From: Clostridiales bacterium
Lineage (GTDB): Bacteria > Bacillota > Clostridia > Oscillospirales > QAMX01
Reading direction: 5' to 3'
Assembly (NCBI GenBank): GCA_016285815.1
Contig: JAEERN010000065.1
Span: 1 to 25,728, forward strand
Length of the DNA: 25,728 bases
Both the position numbers and the translations under genes were made by a program. Each line of letters begins with the position of its first letter. Position 1 is the first letter of the stretch. A model generated the notes under the pieces. It searched no databases. It was not told the DNA's origin and saw only the letters and a list, made by a program, of their open reading frames with translations. Below are positions 1 to 8,108 of this stretch, in pieces.

Positions 1-698
1 CCGAGGGTGCGCCGGGGTTCCCGCCGGAGCTGGTCCTGCGTACCGCCACGGACGCCGTCGGCGCGTTCCTGTGGGCTGAGGAGATGCAGGTGTTGCTGGT
101 CGTGAGCGACCGGGACAGAGTTCGTCCCGACGCCGGTCTGGCGGCGTTCCTCCGCGCGCGCCGCGCCGCGCCGGAGGACCTCGTCCTTCGGGGTTCCCGG
201 GCGGACAAGGCCGCGCGGACGGCGCGCAGTCTTGTCCGGTATCGCGGCAGAGTCATGCCGCACGCCGCTGCCGCGGGCCGGGAAAACGCGGAGATGGCGA
301 TCTGCGCGGACGAGGCCGTGGCGGTCGACCCGGAGCTGAACGCGCGGCTGCGCGCGCTGGACGAGAGCTTTTCCCAGATGCTGCTGCGGAAGATCGACGA
401 AAAGGGCATGACCGACGCCGCCTGTTACAAAAAGGCGAACATCGACCGCAAGCTCTTTTCCAAGATCCGGAGCGACGCGCACTATCGGCCCAGCAAGCCC
501 ACGGCGCTGGCCTTCGCCGTGGCGCTGGAGCTGCCGCCGGACGAGGCCCGGGACCTGCTGCGCAAGGCGGGGTTCGCCCTGTCGCCCAGCAGCGAGTTCG
601 ACGTCATCGTCGAGTATTTCATCCGCAAGGGGAATTACAACGTCTTTGCGATCAACGAGGCGCTCTTCGCCTTCGACCAGCCGCTGCTGGGGGCGTGA
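1..698 (+). CDS. Macro-domain protein, C-terminal part, with helical (HTH-like) C-terminal domain (5' partial)
   Basis: The frame is open from position 3 to the TGA at 696-698 (about 231 residues), so the start lies outside the window. The first 50 residues match the end of a macro domain, the ADP-ribose-binding fold: a helix (VLRTATDAVGAFL) followed by a strand (MQVLLVVSDRD). The first half of that domain, with the ligand loops, is missing here. After a variable linker, residues about 119-231 form a conserved-looking helical domain (LDESFSQMLLRKIDEKGM, then NIDRKLFSKIRSD, ending FAFDQPLLG). I recognise this tail from Firmicute macro proteins. Its RKLFSKIRS segment resembles the recognition helix of an XRE-type HTH, which is my inference. 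Binding or hydrolysis of ADP-ribose or a derivative is the family expectation. A terminator-like hairpin follows at 775-817, before a vWA gene. Confidence 0.8.
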   Translation, partial: EGAPGFPPELVLRTATDAVGAFLWAEEMQVLLVVSDRDRVRPDAGLAAFLRARRAAPEDLVLRGSRADKAARTARSLVRYRGRVMPHAAAAGRENAEMAICADEAVAVDPELNARLRALDESFSQMLLRKIDEKGMTDAACYKKANIDRKLFSKIRSDAHYRPSKPTALAFAVALELPPDEARDLLRKAGFALSPSSEFDVIVEYFIRKGNYNVFAINEALFAFDQPLLGA

Positions 699-774
699 CA
701 CCGCGCGGAAAAGCGGGGAAAGGCGATTTGTCGCCTGCGGGGCGACCTTCGGAGAGGAAAAACGTGGTATCCTT

Positions 775-817
775 CGGCTGTCGGGAGCAGAAGCCCCCGG
801 CGGCCGATTTTTTCTTT
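775..817 (+). terminator. Terminator-like hairpin immediately ahead of the vWA ribosome-binding site
   Basis: An 11-bp stem (775-785 with 796-806, two G-U pairs) and a 10-nt loop are followed by ATTTTTTCTTT at 807-817. The next bases are the Shine-Dalgarno sequence of the vWA gene (819-825). This is either the end of the macro-gene transcript or an attenuator for the vWA gene. Two alternative small hairpins lie upstream and share bases 731-735: 722-726 with 731-735, and 730-735 with 741-746. Confidence 0.7.
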
Positions 818-832
818 CAGGAGGGACCGAAC

Positions 833-1501
833 ATGAAACACGCGAATGAGAAGAACGACGCCACCGAGCTGGTCTTTCTGCTGGACCGCAGCGGCTCCAT
901 GGCCGGACTGGAGAGCGACACCGTCGGCGGCTTCAACGCCATGCTGGCCAGACAGCGGGAGCAGGAGGGCGAGTGCTTCGTCACCACCGTCCTGTTCGAC
1001 CACGAGAGCTTCGTGCTGCACGACCGGCTGCCGCTGGCCGAGGTGAAGCCCATGACCGCGGCCGACTATACGGTGCGGGGCTGTACGGCGCTGATCGACG
1101 CCATGGGGGACGCCATCCGCCACATCGCCGACATCCACCGGTATGCCCGTCCCGAGGACGTGCCGGCCCGGACGATGTTCGTCGTCACCACCGACGGCAT
1201 GGAGAACGCCAGCCGCCACTTTACCGCCGACGAGGTGCGGCGGCTGGTCCGGCGGAAAAAGGAAGAGGCGGGCTGGGAATTCCTCTTCATCGGCGCCAAC
1301 ATCGACTCGGTGGAGACCGCCGCCTGCATCGGCATCGACGCGGACCGGGCGGTGAACTACCGCGCGGACCGGAAGGGGACCAAGGCCGTCTACGGCGCCG
1401 TGGCCGAGACGGCGGTCCGCTTCCGCGCGTCGAAAGCGGTGTCGGACGATTGGTGCGAGGAGATCCGCGCGGACTATGAGGGGCGCGGTCCGCAGAAGTG
1501 A
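833..1501 (+). CDS. Small von Willebrand factor A domain protein
   Basis: This 222-residue protein is a single vWA domain with a complete metal-ion-dependent adhesion site: DRSGS at residues 18-22 (D18, S20, S22), T85 in GCTAL and D121 in TTDGMEN. It has no signal peptide or membrane segment, so it is probably a cytoplasmic Mg2+-dependent protein-interaction module. The ATG at 833 is chosen because AGGAGGG at 819-825 sits 7 nt upstream; an open frame reaching back to 695 has no such site. The gene lies 134 bp after the macro-domain gene in the same direction and ends in a strong terminator. A functional link with the macro protein is inferred from proximity only. The exact role is unknown. 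Confidence 0.88.
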   Translation: MKHANEKNDATELVFLLDRSGSMAGLESDTVGGFNAMLARQREQEGECFVTTVLFDHESFVLHDRLPLAEVKPMTAADYTVRGCTALIDAMGDAIRHIADIHRYARPEDVPARTMFVVTTDGMENASRHFTADEVRRLVRRKKEEAGWEFLFIGANIDSVETAACIGIDADRAVNYRADRKGTKAVYGAVAETAVRFRASKAVSDDWCEEIRADYEGRGPQK

Positions 1502-1520
1502 CGGCGGAAAGCGGCCGTCC

Positions 1521-1568
1521 CGCGGCGCGGAGGGAAGGACCGAGCTTCCCCCCGCGCCGCGTTTTTTT
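1521..1568 (+). terminator. Intrinsic terminator after vWA gene
   Basis: A 17-bp stem with one A-C mismatch (1521-1537 with 1545-1561) and a 7-nt loop are followed by seven T at 1562-1568. It begins 20 nt after the vWA stop and isolates that gene from the GH2 operon. Confidence 0.93.
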
Positions 1569-1580
1569 GAAAAGGGGGAC

Positions 1581-1610
1581 TTGTCAGCCGGGCGGGCGGT
1601 ATGCTAAAAT
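1581..1610 (+). promoter_or_regulatory. SigA-type promoter of the GH2 operon
   Basis: TTGTCA (1581-1586), an 18-bp spacer and TAAAAT (1605-1610). TG at 1602-1603 gives an extended -10 (TGC-TAAAAT). Initiation near 1617 leaves a leader of about 50 nt before the first GH2 start codon. No obvious operator is seen. Confidence 0.75.
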
Positions 1611-1668
1611 AGGCGCAGAGACCGGCGGGCGAGCCGCCGGAATTGCAGAGCGAAAGGGGCGACGGCCC

Positions 1669-3405
1669 ATGTCGGAACGGGAGAGATGGCGCCTGTCTCT
1701 GGACGGAGACTGGCGCTTCCGGATGGATCCGGACGGAACGATTGCGCAGGAGGCGCTGGCGGATGCGCCGATCTTCTGGCGGAAAACGACTGTGCCCGGC
1801 GATTTGGCGCACGCCTGTCCGGAAGAGCCGGACTATGAGGGCCGCTGCTGCTTCGCGCGGGAGTTCTCTCTCCCGCGCGAGACGGAGGGGCGCCGACTGG
1901 TCCTGCGGTTCGAGGCGGTGAACTACGCCGCGGCCGTCTATCTGAACGGGACTTACGTGGGCGGCTCGGCGCAGGGCTTTTTGCCCTTCGAGTGCGAGAT
2001 CGGCGCGCAGGCCGTTTTCGGAAAGCCGAACCGCCTGCTGGTCCTGACGGACAGCCGGCGGGAGGACGGCGAGCTGCCCAGCGTGTTCTACTGGCGCAAC
2101 GCGGGCGGGATCGTGCGCGGCGTCTCCGTCTATGCGACGCCGCCGTGCCATCTGGCGCGGGTGTCGGCCGACGGCACGCCGGAGGGGCTGACGCGTCTGA
2201 AAGCGGTTCTGGGCGGGACCGTCCCCGAGGGGGCCGCGCTGTCCGTCGAGTTGTTCGGCCCCGAAGGCGGGCGCGCCGCCGTCCGGACCCTTCCGGCCGC
2301 GGCGGAGATCTCCTGTGAGATCCCGGTGGAGGAGCCGGCCCTCTGGTCGCCGGACTCGCCGGCGCTTTACCGCGCGGTCTTCACGCTGGAGACCGAAGCC
2401 GGGACGGACCAGCTCGAGACGGCCTACGGCTATCGCCGCATCGAGGCGCGGGACGGGAAGATCCTGCTCAACGGCGAGCCGATCTTCCTCAAGGGCTTCG
2501 ACCGCCACGAGGACCATCCGGCCTGCGGGGGCGCGGCGGACCGCGCCGCTGTGGACGCCGATTTCGCGCGCATCAAGGACTCTGGCGCGAACTTCGTCCG
2601 CATGTGCCACTATCCCCACGACCCGTACGAGCTGCGGCGGGCCGACGAGCTGGGCCTGATCCTGCTGGCCGAGATCCCGCTGAACGCCTGGCTGATCCCC
2701 TGGGGGGTCCCGGAGACGGTCCAGGGAAAGCGGCTGGGCCAGACCTATGAGAATGCCAAAGAGATGCTGCGCCGCATGATCGAGCGGGACCGCAGCCACC
2801 CCAGCGTCTGCTTCTGGTCAGTCAGCAACGAGACCAACGAGGCCCTTCCCGAGGTGACGGCCGTCAACGACGCGTTGCTGCAGTACGCCCGTCTGCTGGA
2901 CCCGTCCCGTCTCTGCGTCCACGTCTCCATGCTTCCCTTCCGCGAAAACGGCCGCGCCGGGGTCTGTTTCCGGTACGACGACGTGATCTGCGTCAACCTC
3001 TATCCCTCCGCCAGCGGACGGATCCGCCGGAACGGAGACTACGATCTGGCCGAGTCGGCCCTGTCCCTGCGGGAGACCGTGGGCGAGTTGTCCGCCCTGT
3101 ATCCGGGCAAGCCGGTGCTGGTGACCGAGTTCGGCTATCCCACGGGGCTTTTGACGGACGGCGTGCGCGACGAGGCGTTCCAGGCCGAGTGCGTCGCGGC
3201 GGAGTATCCCGTCCTGCGTGAGATCGCCGCGGGCGCGGCGCTCTGGGTCTTTGCCGACCACCTTTGGCCGCGCCGCAACCGCGAGGGGCGGGAGATCAGC
3301 CCCTACGGCGCGCTGCGGCGGGACCGTGTGCCGCGGCCCCTTTGGGCGGTCTACAGCGCGCTGATGCGGGCGGACGAGACGCCGAAAGAGGAGGAGACGA
3401 GATGA
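1669..3405 (+). CDS. Glycoside hydrolase family 2 protein (578 aa, compact)
   Basis: A three-part GH2 enzyme: N-terminal jelly-roll sugar-binding domain (about 10-170, with VNYAAAVYLNGTYVGG), Ig-like domain (about 175-265, ending near ALYRAVFTLET) and a TIM barrel from about residue 270 (ILLNGEPIFLKGFDRHED). The predicted acid/base is E388 in SVSNETNE and the nucleophile is E487 in VTEFGYP. Overall it resembles beta-glucuronidases. However, where E. coli GusA has the glucuronate-reading N-x-K motif, my by-eye alignment gives S-P-Y, so glucuronidase activity is doubtful; galactosidase or another beta-glycosidase is as likely. There is no signal peptide, so the substrate must be imported, although no transporter is nearby. 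The ATG at 1669 follows an AAGGGG site about 9 nt upstream. The TGA overlaps the next ATG by 4 nt. Confidence 0.88.
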   Translation: MSERERWRLSLDGDWRFRMDPDGTIAQEALADAPIFWRKTTVPGDLAHACPEEPDYEGRCCFAREFSLPRETEGRRLVLRFEAVNYAAAVYLNGTYVGGSAQGFLPFECEIGAQAVFGKPNRLLVLTDSRREDGELPSVFYWRNAGGIVRGVSVYATPPCHLARVSADGTPEGLTRLKAVLGGTVPEGAALSVELFGPEGGRAAVRTLPAAAEISCEIPVEEPALWSPDSPALYRAVFTLETEAGTDQLETAYGYRRIEARDGKILLNGEPIFLKGFDRHEDHPACGGAADRAAVDADFARIKDSGANFVRMCHYPHDPYELRRADELGLILLAEIPLNAWLIPWGVPETVQGKRLGQTYENAKEMLRRMIERDRSHPSVCFWSVSNETNEALPEVTAVNDALLQYARLLDPSRLCVHVSMLPFRENGRAGVCFRYDDVICVNLYPSASGRIRRNGDYDLAESALSLRETVGELSALYPGKPVLVTEFGYPTGLLTDGVRDEAFQAECVAAEYPVLREIAAGAALWVFADHLWPRRNREGREISPYGALRRDRVPRPLWAVYSALMRADETPKEEETR

Positions 3406-6227
3406 TCCGTTCCAGACGGCTGACGAGCTGGCGCCTTGCGCCGGACGGCGAAAACCGGGGGATCAGGCGCGGCTGGACCGCCGCCGTGCCCGACGAGGCG
3501 CGGGAGACGACGGTGCCGTCGATCGTCCAGCAGGTCTTTCCCGGGGCCCACGGCGTCGCGTTTTACTGGACCGAGTTCTCCTGCGAGCTTGACGGTGCCG
3601 GCACCGACGCGCTGCTGCTGCGCTTCGGCGGCGTGGACTACAAGGCGGACGTCTGGCTGAACGGGATCTATTTGGGCGGCAACGAAGGGGGCGAGGTCCC
3701 CTTCGACTTCGATATCACCGGATCGGTCCGTCGGACGGGGAGCAATCTGCTGGCGGTGCGCGTGCTGAACCCCGTCGAAGAGAAGATCGATGGGATCGAT
3801 CTGGCCGGGGCCGCTTCGCGGAACAAGACCGTCCGGCGGCGCGGCGGTTCCAGCCTGAACCACGGGGGGATCTGGTACGGCGTGACGCTGGAGCGCGTTC
3901 CCGGGACTTATCTGGCGGACTGTCACCTGTCCGGCGACTGGAAAAGCGGCCGGCTGACCGCCCGCGTCGAGGCGGTGAACCGCTCCGACGGGCCGGCGGA
4001 GGCCGCGCTGGAGCTCCGCGTCTATGAAAAGACCGGGGGCGAGGCGCTGGTCGCAGAGGAGCGGGTCCCGGTCCGCCTCGGGCCGGGACGGACCGGGGCG
4101 GCTTGCTCCGTCCGCGTGCCGGAGCACCGGCTGTGGGACGTGGACGACCCGGTCCTGTACCGGGTGGAGACGGCGCTGGTCTCGGAGCTGGGGCGCCACG
4201 CCGTGATCCGGAACTTCGGTTTTAAGGATTTCCGCGTGACGGACGGGTATTTCCGGCTCAACGGGCGGCGGATCTTCGTCCGCTCGGCCCATTCGGGCAA
4301 CGCGTTCCCCGCGGGCCAGATGCTGCCCGCCGTGCCGTCTATGACGGTCCAGGACTTCTACTATGCCAAGGCCTGCGGCTTCAACATGCTGCGCTCCATC
4401 GCGGGGCTGTTCCGGCCCGAGCAGCTGGACTTCTGCGACGAGATCGGCCTGCTGGTCTATGAAGAGTGTCTGGCCTCCTGGATGCTGGGCGGGGGAGAGC
4501 CGCAGCCGGATGAGCCGGACCTCGTGTGCGGGCGGTTCGACCGCTGCACCGAGGCCATGATCCGGCGGGACCGCAGCCACGCCTGCGTGGCGGTCTGGGG
4601 CCTGCTCAACGAGACGCCGGACGGCGTCGTCTTCCGCCGGGCCGAGGCCTTTCTGCCCCGGGCCCGGGCGCTGGACCCGGACCGGCTGATCCTGCTGAAC
4701 AGCGGCCGCTGGGACGAGGACCCCTCCGTGGGCTCGCTGTCCAACCCCGGCTCGGCGGTGTGGGAGCGGCAGTGGGGCGGCGAGGGTACGGCGCGCGGAG
4801 ACGCCGAGGACCGTGCCGGGCGCATTCCAGCGGCCCGGCCGGGGGATCTCCACTCATATCCGGTTTCGCCTCTCAGCGCGGGGGACGTCCGGTTCCTGCG
4901 GACGGTCGGAACGGGCACGAAGCCCGTGTTCCTGTCCGAGTTCGGCGAGGGCGCGCTGTTCGACGTGATCGACGAGTGGCGGCGCTTTTGCCAGGACGGC
5001 CGGCGGCCGGATCTGGAGGACGCGGCCTGGGTCCGCTATCAGAGCGAGGCGCTTGAGCGCGACTGGGCGCGGTTCGGCCTTGCGTCGGTCTGGCCCTCCG
5101 CAGAGATGATGCTGCGCGAGAGCCAGCGGCTGAACGCGGACGTGCGCCGGCGGGATCTCGACATCGTCCGGTCCAACCCGAGGCTCTGCGGCTACAGCCT
5201 GACCGGTCTGCTGGACCACGGCATGTGCGGCGAGGGGCTCTGGACCTATTGGCGGCGCTTCAAGCCCGAGATGTTCGACGCGATCAGCGACGGCTGGGCC
5301 CCGCTGCGCTTCTGTCTGTTCGCCAGGCCCCATATCTTCGCGGACGAGCCGCCGAAGCTGGAGGCTGTGCTGGCCAACGACGGCGTCCTGCCGGCCGGGG
5401 CGCGCTTCACGGCGGAGTTCAGCGTCGTCGGGCGGAACGGGACCGAAGCGGCCTGGACCGCGGACTTTTCGGTCCCGGCGGACGAGCTGGCCTTCCCCGT
5501 GGACGAGCGCACGCTTCCGGCGGGCCTTCCGGCCGGCGAATATGAGTTCCGCGCCTTTCTGCGGGACGGCGCGTCCCCCGCGGGGAACGCGCTGCGGTTC
5601 ACCGTGACCGACCGGTCTTCGATCCGCTTTGAAACGAGGTCCGTCCGGGGCGTCGGGCTGGCGGAGCGGACGAGGAGTTTTTTGACGGAAAAGGGCGTCG
5701 CCGCCGCGGACGGACCGGCGGAGGACGGCGTGATCCTGGCCGGAGAGGGGATCGACGGCGAGAGCCTGGCGCGGATCCTGGCCGCGGTCGAGCGCGGCGC
5801 GAAGGCCGTCCTGCTGTCGGCGGAGCCCTTCCGCTCGGGGCGGCTGGACGTCTCGCTTCTGGGGATCGACGGTCTCCGGATCGAGGACATCCGGGACTGG
5901 CTGTACCACAAAGAGTGCGTCGTGACGCCGGGCACGGTGTTCGACGGCTTCGCCGTGGGGCTGGCGGACTATCCGCACTTCGGACAGACCTTCCCGCACC
6001 CGGCGTACGCGCTGGACGCAGTCCCGGATCACGTGATCTGCCCGGCGTTCCACACGGGCAGCTATGCCATCCCGGACGGCTACGGCGCGTTCCACGTGAT
6101 CTGCGGCTTCGACCGCGGGGCGGGGGTCCTGATCCTCAACTGCTTCGATCTGGAGAACACGCTGGACGACGAGCCGGCCGCGGGGCTTCTGCTGCGGAAC
6201 CTGACGGAGTATGCGGCGGGGCTTTGA
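3402..6227 (+). CDS. Glycoside hydrolase family 2 protein with extended C-terminus (941 aa)
   Basis: This is the second GH2 enzyme of the operon. It starts inside the stop of the first (ATGA at 3402-3405) with AGGAGG at 3389-3394, so the two are translationally coupled. The jelly-roll domain contains GGVDYKADVWLNGIYLGG; an Ig-like domain follows, then a TIM barrel from about 285 (YFRLNGRRIFVRSAHSGN). Predicted acid/base is E404 (GLLNETPDG) and nucleophile E513 (FLSEFGEG). Beyond the barrel are an Ig-like stretch (about 640-735) and an alpha/beta segment (about 745-941) recalling the trimerisation domains of some beta-galactosidases. It is clearly divergent from the first enzyme rather than a recent duplicate. 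It is predicted cytoplasmic; the substrate cannot be assigned from sequence. Confidence 0.86.
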   Translation: MIRSRRLTSWRLAPDGENRGIRRGWTAAVPDEARETTVPSIVQQVFPGAHGVAFYWTEFSCELDGAGTDALLLRFGGVDYKADVWLNGIYLGGNEGGEVPFDFDITGSVRRTGSNLLAVRVLNPVEEKIDGIDLAGAASRNKTVRRRGGSSLNHGGIWYGVTLERVPGTYLADCHLSGDWKSGRLTARVEAVNRSDGPAEAALELRVYEKTGGEALVAEERVPVRLGPGRTGAACSVRVPEHRLWDVDDPVLYRVETALVSELGRHAVIRNFGFKDFRVTDGYFRLNGRRIFVRSAHSGNAFPAGQMLPAVPSMTVQDFYYAKACGFNMLRSIAGLFRPEQLDFCDEIGLLVYEECLASWMLGGGEPQPDEPDLVCGRFDRCTEAMIRRDRSHACVAVWGLLNETPDGVVFRRAEAFLPRARALDPDRLILLNSGRWDEDPSVGSLSNPGSAVWERQWGGEGTARGDAEDRAGRIPAARPGDLHSYPVSPLSAGDVRFLRTVGTGTKPVFLSEFGEGALFDVIDEWRRFCQDGRRPDLEDAAWVRYQSEALERDWARFGLASVWPSAEMMLRESQRLNADVRRRDLDIVRSNPRLCGYSLTGLLDHGMCGEGLWTYWRRFKPEMFDAISDGWAPLRFCLFARPHIFADEPPKLEAVLANDGVLPAGARFTAEFSVVGRNGTEAAWTADFSVPADELAFPVDERTLPAGLPAGEYEFRAFLRDGASPAGNALRFTVTDRSSIRFETRSVRGVGLAERTRSFLTEKGVAAADGPAEDGVILAGEGIDGESLARILAAVERGAKAVLLSAEPFRSGRLDVSLLGIDGLRIEDIRDWLYHKECVVTPGTVFDGFAVGLADYPHFGQTFPHPAYALDAVPDHVICPAFHTGSYAIPDGYGAFHVICGFDRGAGVLILNCFDLENTLDDEPAAGLLLRNLTEYAAGL

Positions 6228-6259
6228 CCCCGGTGCGGAACGACAACGGACAAAGGCAC

Positions 6260-6290
6260 GGCCGGACGAGGGGGGGATCCTCATCCGGCC
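6260..6290. terminator. Hairpin between convergent GH2 and SPFH genes (possible terminator)
   Basis: An 11-bp stem with one mismatch (6260-6270 with 6280-6290) and a 9-nt loop lies between the ends of two convergent genes. Neither strand has a convincing T-tract, so termination efficiency is uncertain. Confidence 0.45.
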
Positions 6291-6328
6291 GCGCCGGTCT
6301 GCGGGGGAAAACGGGAGGCGCGCGGGAC

Positions 6329-7216
6329 TCAGTCGGCGGTGGAGGACGAGCCCGAGAGCGCGCTCACGTCGAGGATGGTGCCGGTGGCTCCGGTGACGCG
6401 GGGCAGGACGCCGTCCCACTTCTCCAGCTTTTTGTTTTCGATGATGAGCTCCGTCAGCGAGGCGCTGATGGTCCGGTTGGCCTCGGCCTCGGCCTGCGCC
6501 CGGATCTTGGTGGCCTCGGCCTCGGCCTCTGCGCGGATTCTGGTGGTCGTGGCTTCGGCTTCGGCGTGGATCTTGACGGCTTCGGCCTCCGCCTGGGCGT
6601 TGGTGATGGCGGTCTGCTTTTCGGTCTCGGCCTTGAGCAGCTTCTGCTGGGCGACCTGTTTTTCCTCGATGGCGTTGATGAACGCGTCGGAGAAGTCGAA
6701 GTCGATGATGTTGACGTCGGTGACGTACAGGCCGATCTCGTTCAGCTTTTCGTTCAGCCCGGCCACGAGCCCCTCGGAGATCAGACTGCGGTTGGTGACG
6801 CTCTCCTCGGCGGTATAGGTGGCGGTGATGGCCTTGAGCACCTCGTTCACGGCGGGGACCATCAGCACGGACTCATAGTCGGCGCCGATGTTCTTGTAAA
6901 TGCTGTAGCTCTTAGCCGTGTCGACGCGGTAGTTGACGGCCAGCCGGGTGTTGACGCTCTGAAGGTCCTTGGAGAAGGCCTCGGTGTTGACCTCGAGCTT
7001 GCGGATGCGGTTGTCGATCTTGACGATCTGCTGTACGAAGGGCGCCTTGAAGTGGATGCCCTCCTGCAGGACGCCGGTCCGGACGCGCCCCAGCGTGACC
7101 ACCACGCCGGTGTGGCCGGGGTCGACGATGGTGAAGCAGTTGGCCGCCAGGATCACCACCAGGATGACGGCGGCGGCGATGATCGCGATGTTCCGAATGA
7201 GCTTGGCATGAGTCAT
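6329..7216 (-). CDS. SPFH/Band 7 (prohibitin-type) membrane protein
   Basis: This 295-residue protein has one N-terminal membrane segment (about 7-28), an SPFH domain (about 28-205, beginning IVDPGHTGVVVTLGRV) and a charged Ala/Glu coiled coil (about 195-260) before a short tail. The architecture is that of bacterial prohibitin/HflC-like scaffolds, which form large membrane-bound rings and organise proteases or membrane domains. No catalytic residues are expected. The ATG at 7214-7216 has AGAGGAAA 5 nt upstream. The gene lies 37 bp after the DUF1836 regulator and probably shares its promoter. No HflK/HflC partner or NfeD-type protease is adjacent, so its client is unknown. Confidence 0.88.
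   Translation of the reverse strand: MTHAKLIRNIAIIAAAVILVVILAANCFTIVDPGHTGVVVTLGRVRTGVLQEGIHFKAPFVQQIVKIDNRIRKLEVNTEAFSKDLQSVNTRLAVNYRVDTAKSYSIYKNIGADYESVLMVPAVNEVLKAITATYTAEESVTNRSLISEGLVAGLNEKLNEIGLYVTDVNIIDFDFSDAFINAIEEKQVAQQKLLKAETEKQTAITNAQAEAEAVKIHAEAEATTTRIRAEAEAEATKIRAQAEAEANRTISASLTELIIENKKLEKWDGVLPRVTGATGTILDVSALSGSSSTAD
6476..6601 (-). repeat. In-frame repeats coding the SPFH coiled coil
   Basis: The DNA repeats variants of a GCC/GAG-rich unit encoding AEAEA blocks about every 11-12 residues (AQAEAEAVKI, AEAEATTTRI, AEAEAEATKI, AQAEAEANRT). It is a coding repeat that could vary in length by slippage or recombination. Confidence 0.6.
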
Positions 7217-7253
7217 GACAGTTTCCTCTTTTCTGCGGCGGGCGCCGCTCAGT

Positions 7254-7841
7254 TTATTGAAGGGTCTTTCCAGGGGCGGCGCCGCCGTCCAACAGCGTTT
7301 CCAGACGGCGCTCCGCCTCGCGCTTGTACTCGCCGGCGAACCAGGCGCAGACCATGACGGCCAGCGCCGAGCGAAGCCGCGTTTCCGCGCCGGGAACGGG
7401 CGGGCGGTAGTCCGCCGTGGCGGACAGGACCAGCGCGGCCACGTCCGCCTCGCCCGCGGGGGTCTCGTCCCGCAGGCGCACGATCCGGCAGAGCAGGTCG
7501 TAGAGCTCTTCCTCGGTGATGATGTCGTCGCTCTCGTCGTCGGCGCTGCCGTTGACGCAGGCCAGCATAGCGCCGATCTGCTCGATCCGGAGGCTGTCCC
7601 GAAGCGCCGAGATCAGCAGGATCCGCGCCAGCTGGCGCTCGCGGTATTTTTTGCCCGCCGGCCGGGCCACGAAGCCCCGTTTGACCCAGTTCTGGACCGT
7701 GGAGGGTTCCAGCCCCGTCAAAACGCAGACCTGTCCGAGCGTCAGCCCGTCGGCGGCGCGGATCAGAGGCCGGAACGAGGCGAAGACGCTTTCCGCCCCG
7801 CCGGGCCCCGATGCGGCGCCGGGAGCCAGTTTGCCAATCAA
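7254..7841 (-). CDS. DUF1836 family HTH-like regulator
   Basis: This 195-residue protein carries the DUF1836 pattern: LTLGQVCVLTGLEPSTVQNWVKRGFVARPAGKKY reads as a MerR-like helix-turn-helix (about 33-65), followed by ARILLISALRDSLRIEQIGAML and the acidic DDESDDIITEEELYDLL. I choose the TTG at 7839-7841 because AGGAGGG (7849-7855) lies 7 nt upstream. The ATG at 7846-7848 is out of frame and touches the Shine-Dalgarno site. The family is common in Firmicutes without an established function; DNA binding is inferred. It leads an operon with the SPFH gene. Its promoter has a palindromic -35 region that could be an autoregulatory operator. Confidence 0.82.
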   Translation of the reverse strand: MIGKLAPGAASGPGGAESVFASFRPLIRAADGLTLGQVCVLTGLEPSTVQNWVKRGFVARPAGKKYRERQLARILLISALRDSLRIEQIGAMLACVNGSADDESDDIITEEELYDLLCRIVRLRDETPAGEADVAALVLSATADYRPPVPGAETRLRSALAVMVCAWFAGEYKREAERRLETLLDGGAAPGKTLQ

Positions 7842-7872
7842 GGTTCATCCCTCCTCTTGTTTGGTTTGCTCG

Positions 7873-7901
7873 ATTATACCACAAGTTCGCTTGACTGTCA
7901 A
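7873..7901 (-). promoter_or_regulatory. Perfect consensus SigA promoter of DUF1836-SPFH, with palindrome over -35
   Basis: On the minus strand: TTGACA (7896-7901), exactly 17 bp, TATAAT (7873-7878). The -35 hexamer is inside the perfect inverted repeat TTGACAGTCAA (7891-7901), which could be a repressor site. Confidence 0.92.
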
Positions 7902-8023
7902 TAGGGTTCTCTTTGACTTTGGAAACATTCCTGCGGGAGAGGGAACGGCGGAGCGCCGGGCGGGCGGGGGAGAGCCGGCTGCGGAAGGCGGTGAAAGTTT
8001 TAACACTTCGCTGCTTTTGTCCA

Positions 8024-8055
8024 TTGCTTTTGCGGCCGGACTTTGTTAGGATAAT
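8024..8055 (+). promoter_or_regulatory. Predicted promoter of fakA operon
   Basis: TTGCTT (8024-8029), 17 bp, TAGGAT (8047-8052), with TG at 8044-8045 giving an extended -10. GATAAT at 8050-8055 is an overlapping alternative. The leader to the fakA ATG is about 50 nt. Confidence 0.6.
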
Positions 8056-8108
8056 AGAAAGAGAAAGAGCGCTCTGCGAAGCGCCGTACGGCAGGAGACA
8101 GAAAGAGC

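Noticed and set aside
1498..1668. N-terminal extension of the first GH2 frame back to GTG 1498
   Set aside because: This stretch contains the vWA terminator and the GH2 promoter, so it cannot be translated as part of the enzyme.
1474..2799. Long minus-strand open frames opposite the GH2, fak and ABC genes (also 8916-11756 and 17650-21039)
   Set aside because: These are shadows caused by G+C-rich codon use. They lack domain motifs and consistent start signals, and they contradict clear genes on the other strand.
7846..7848. ATG start in the DUF1836 leader (frame 7249-7884)
   Set aside because: It touches the Shine-Dalgarno site and opens a frame with no recognisable protein. TTG 7841 gives the DUF1836 domain at normal spacing.
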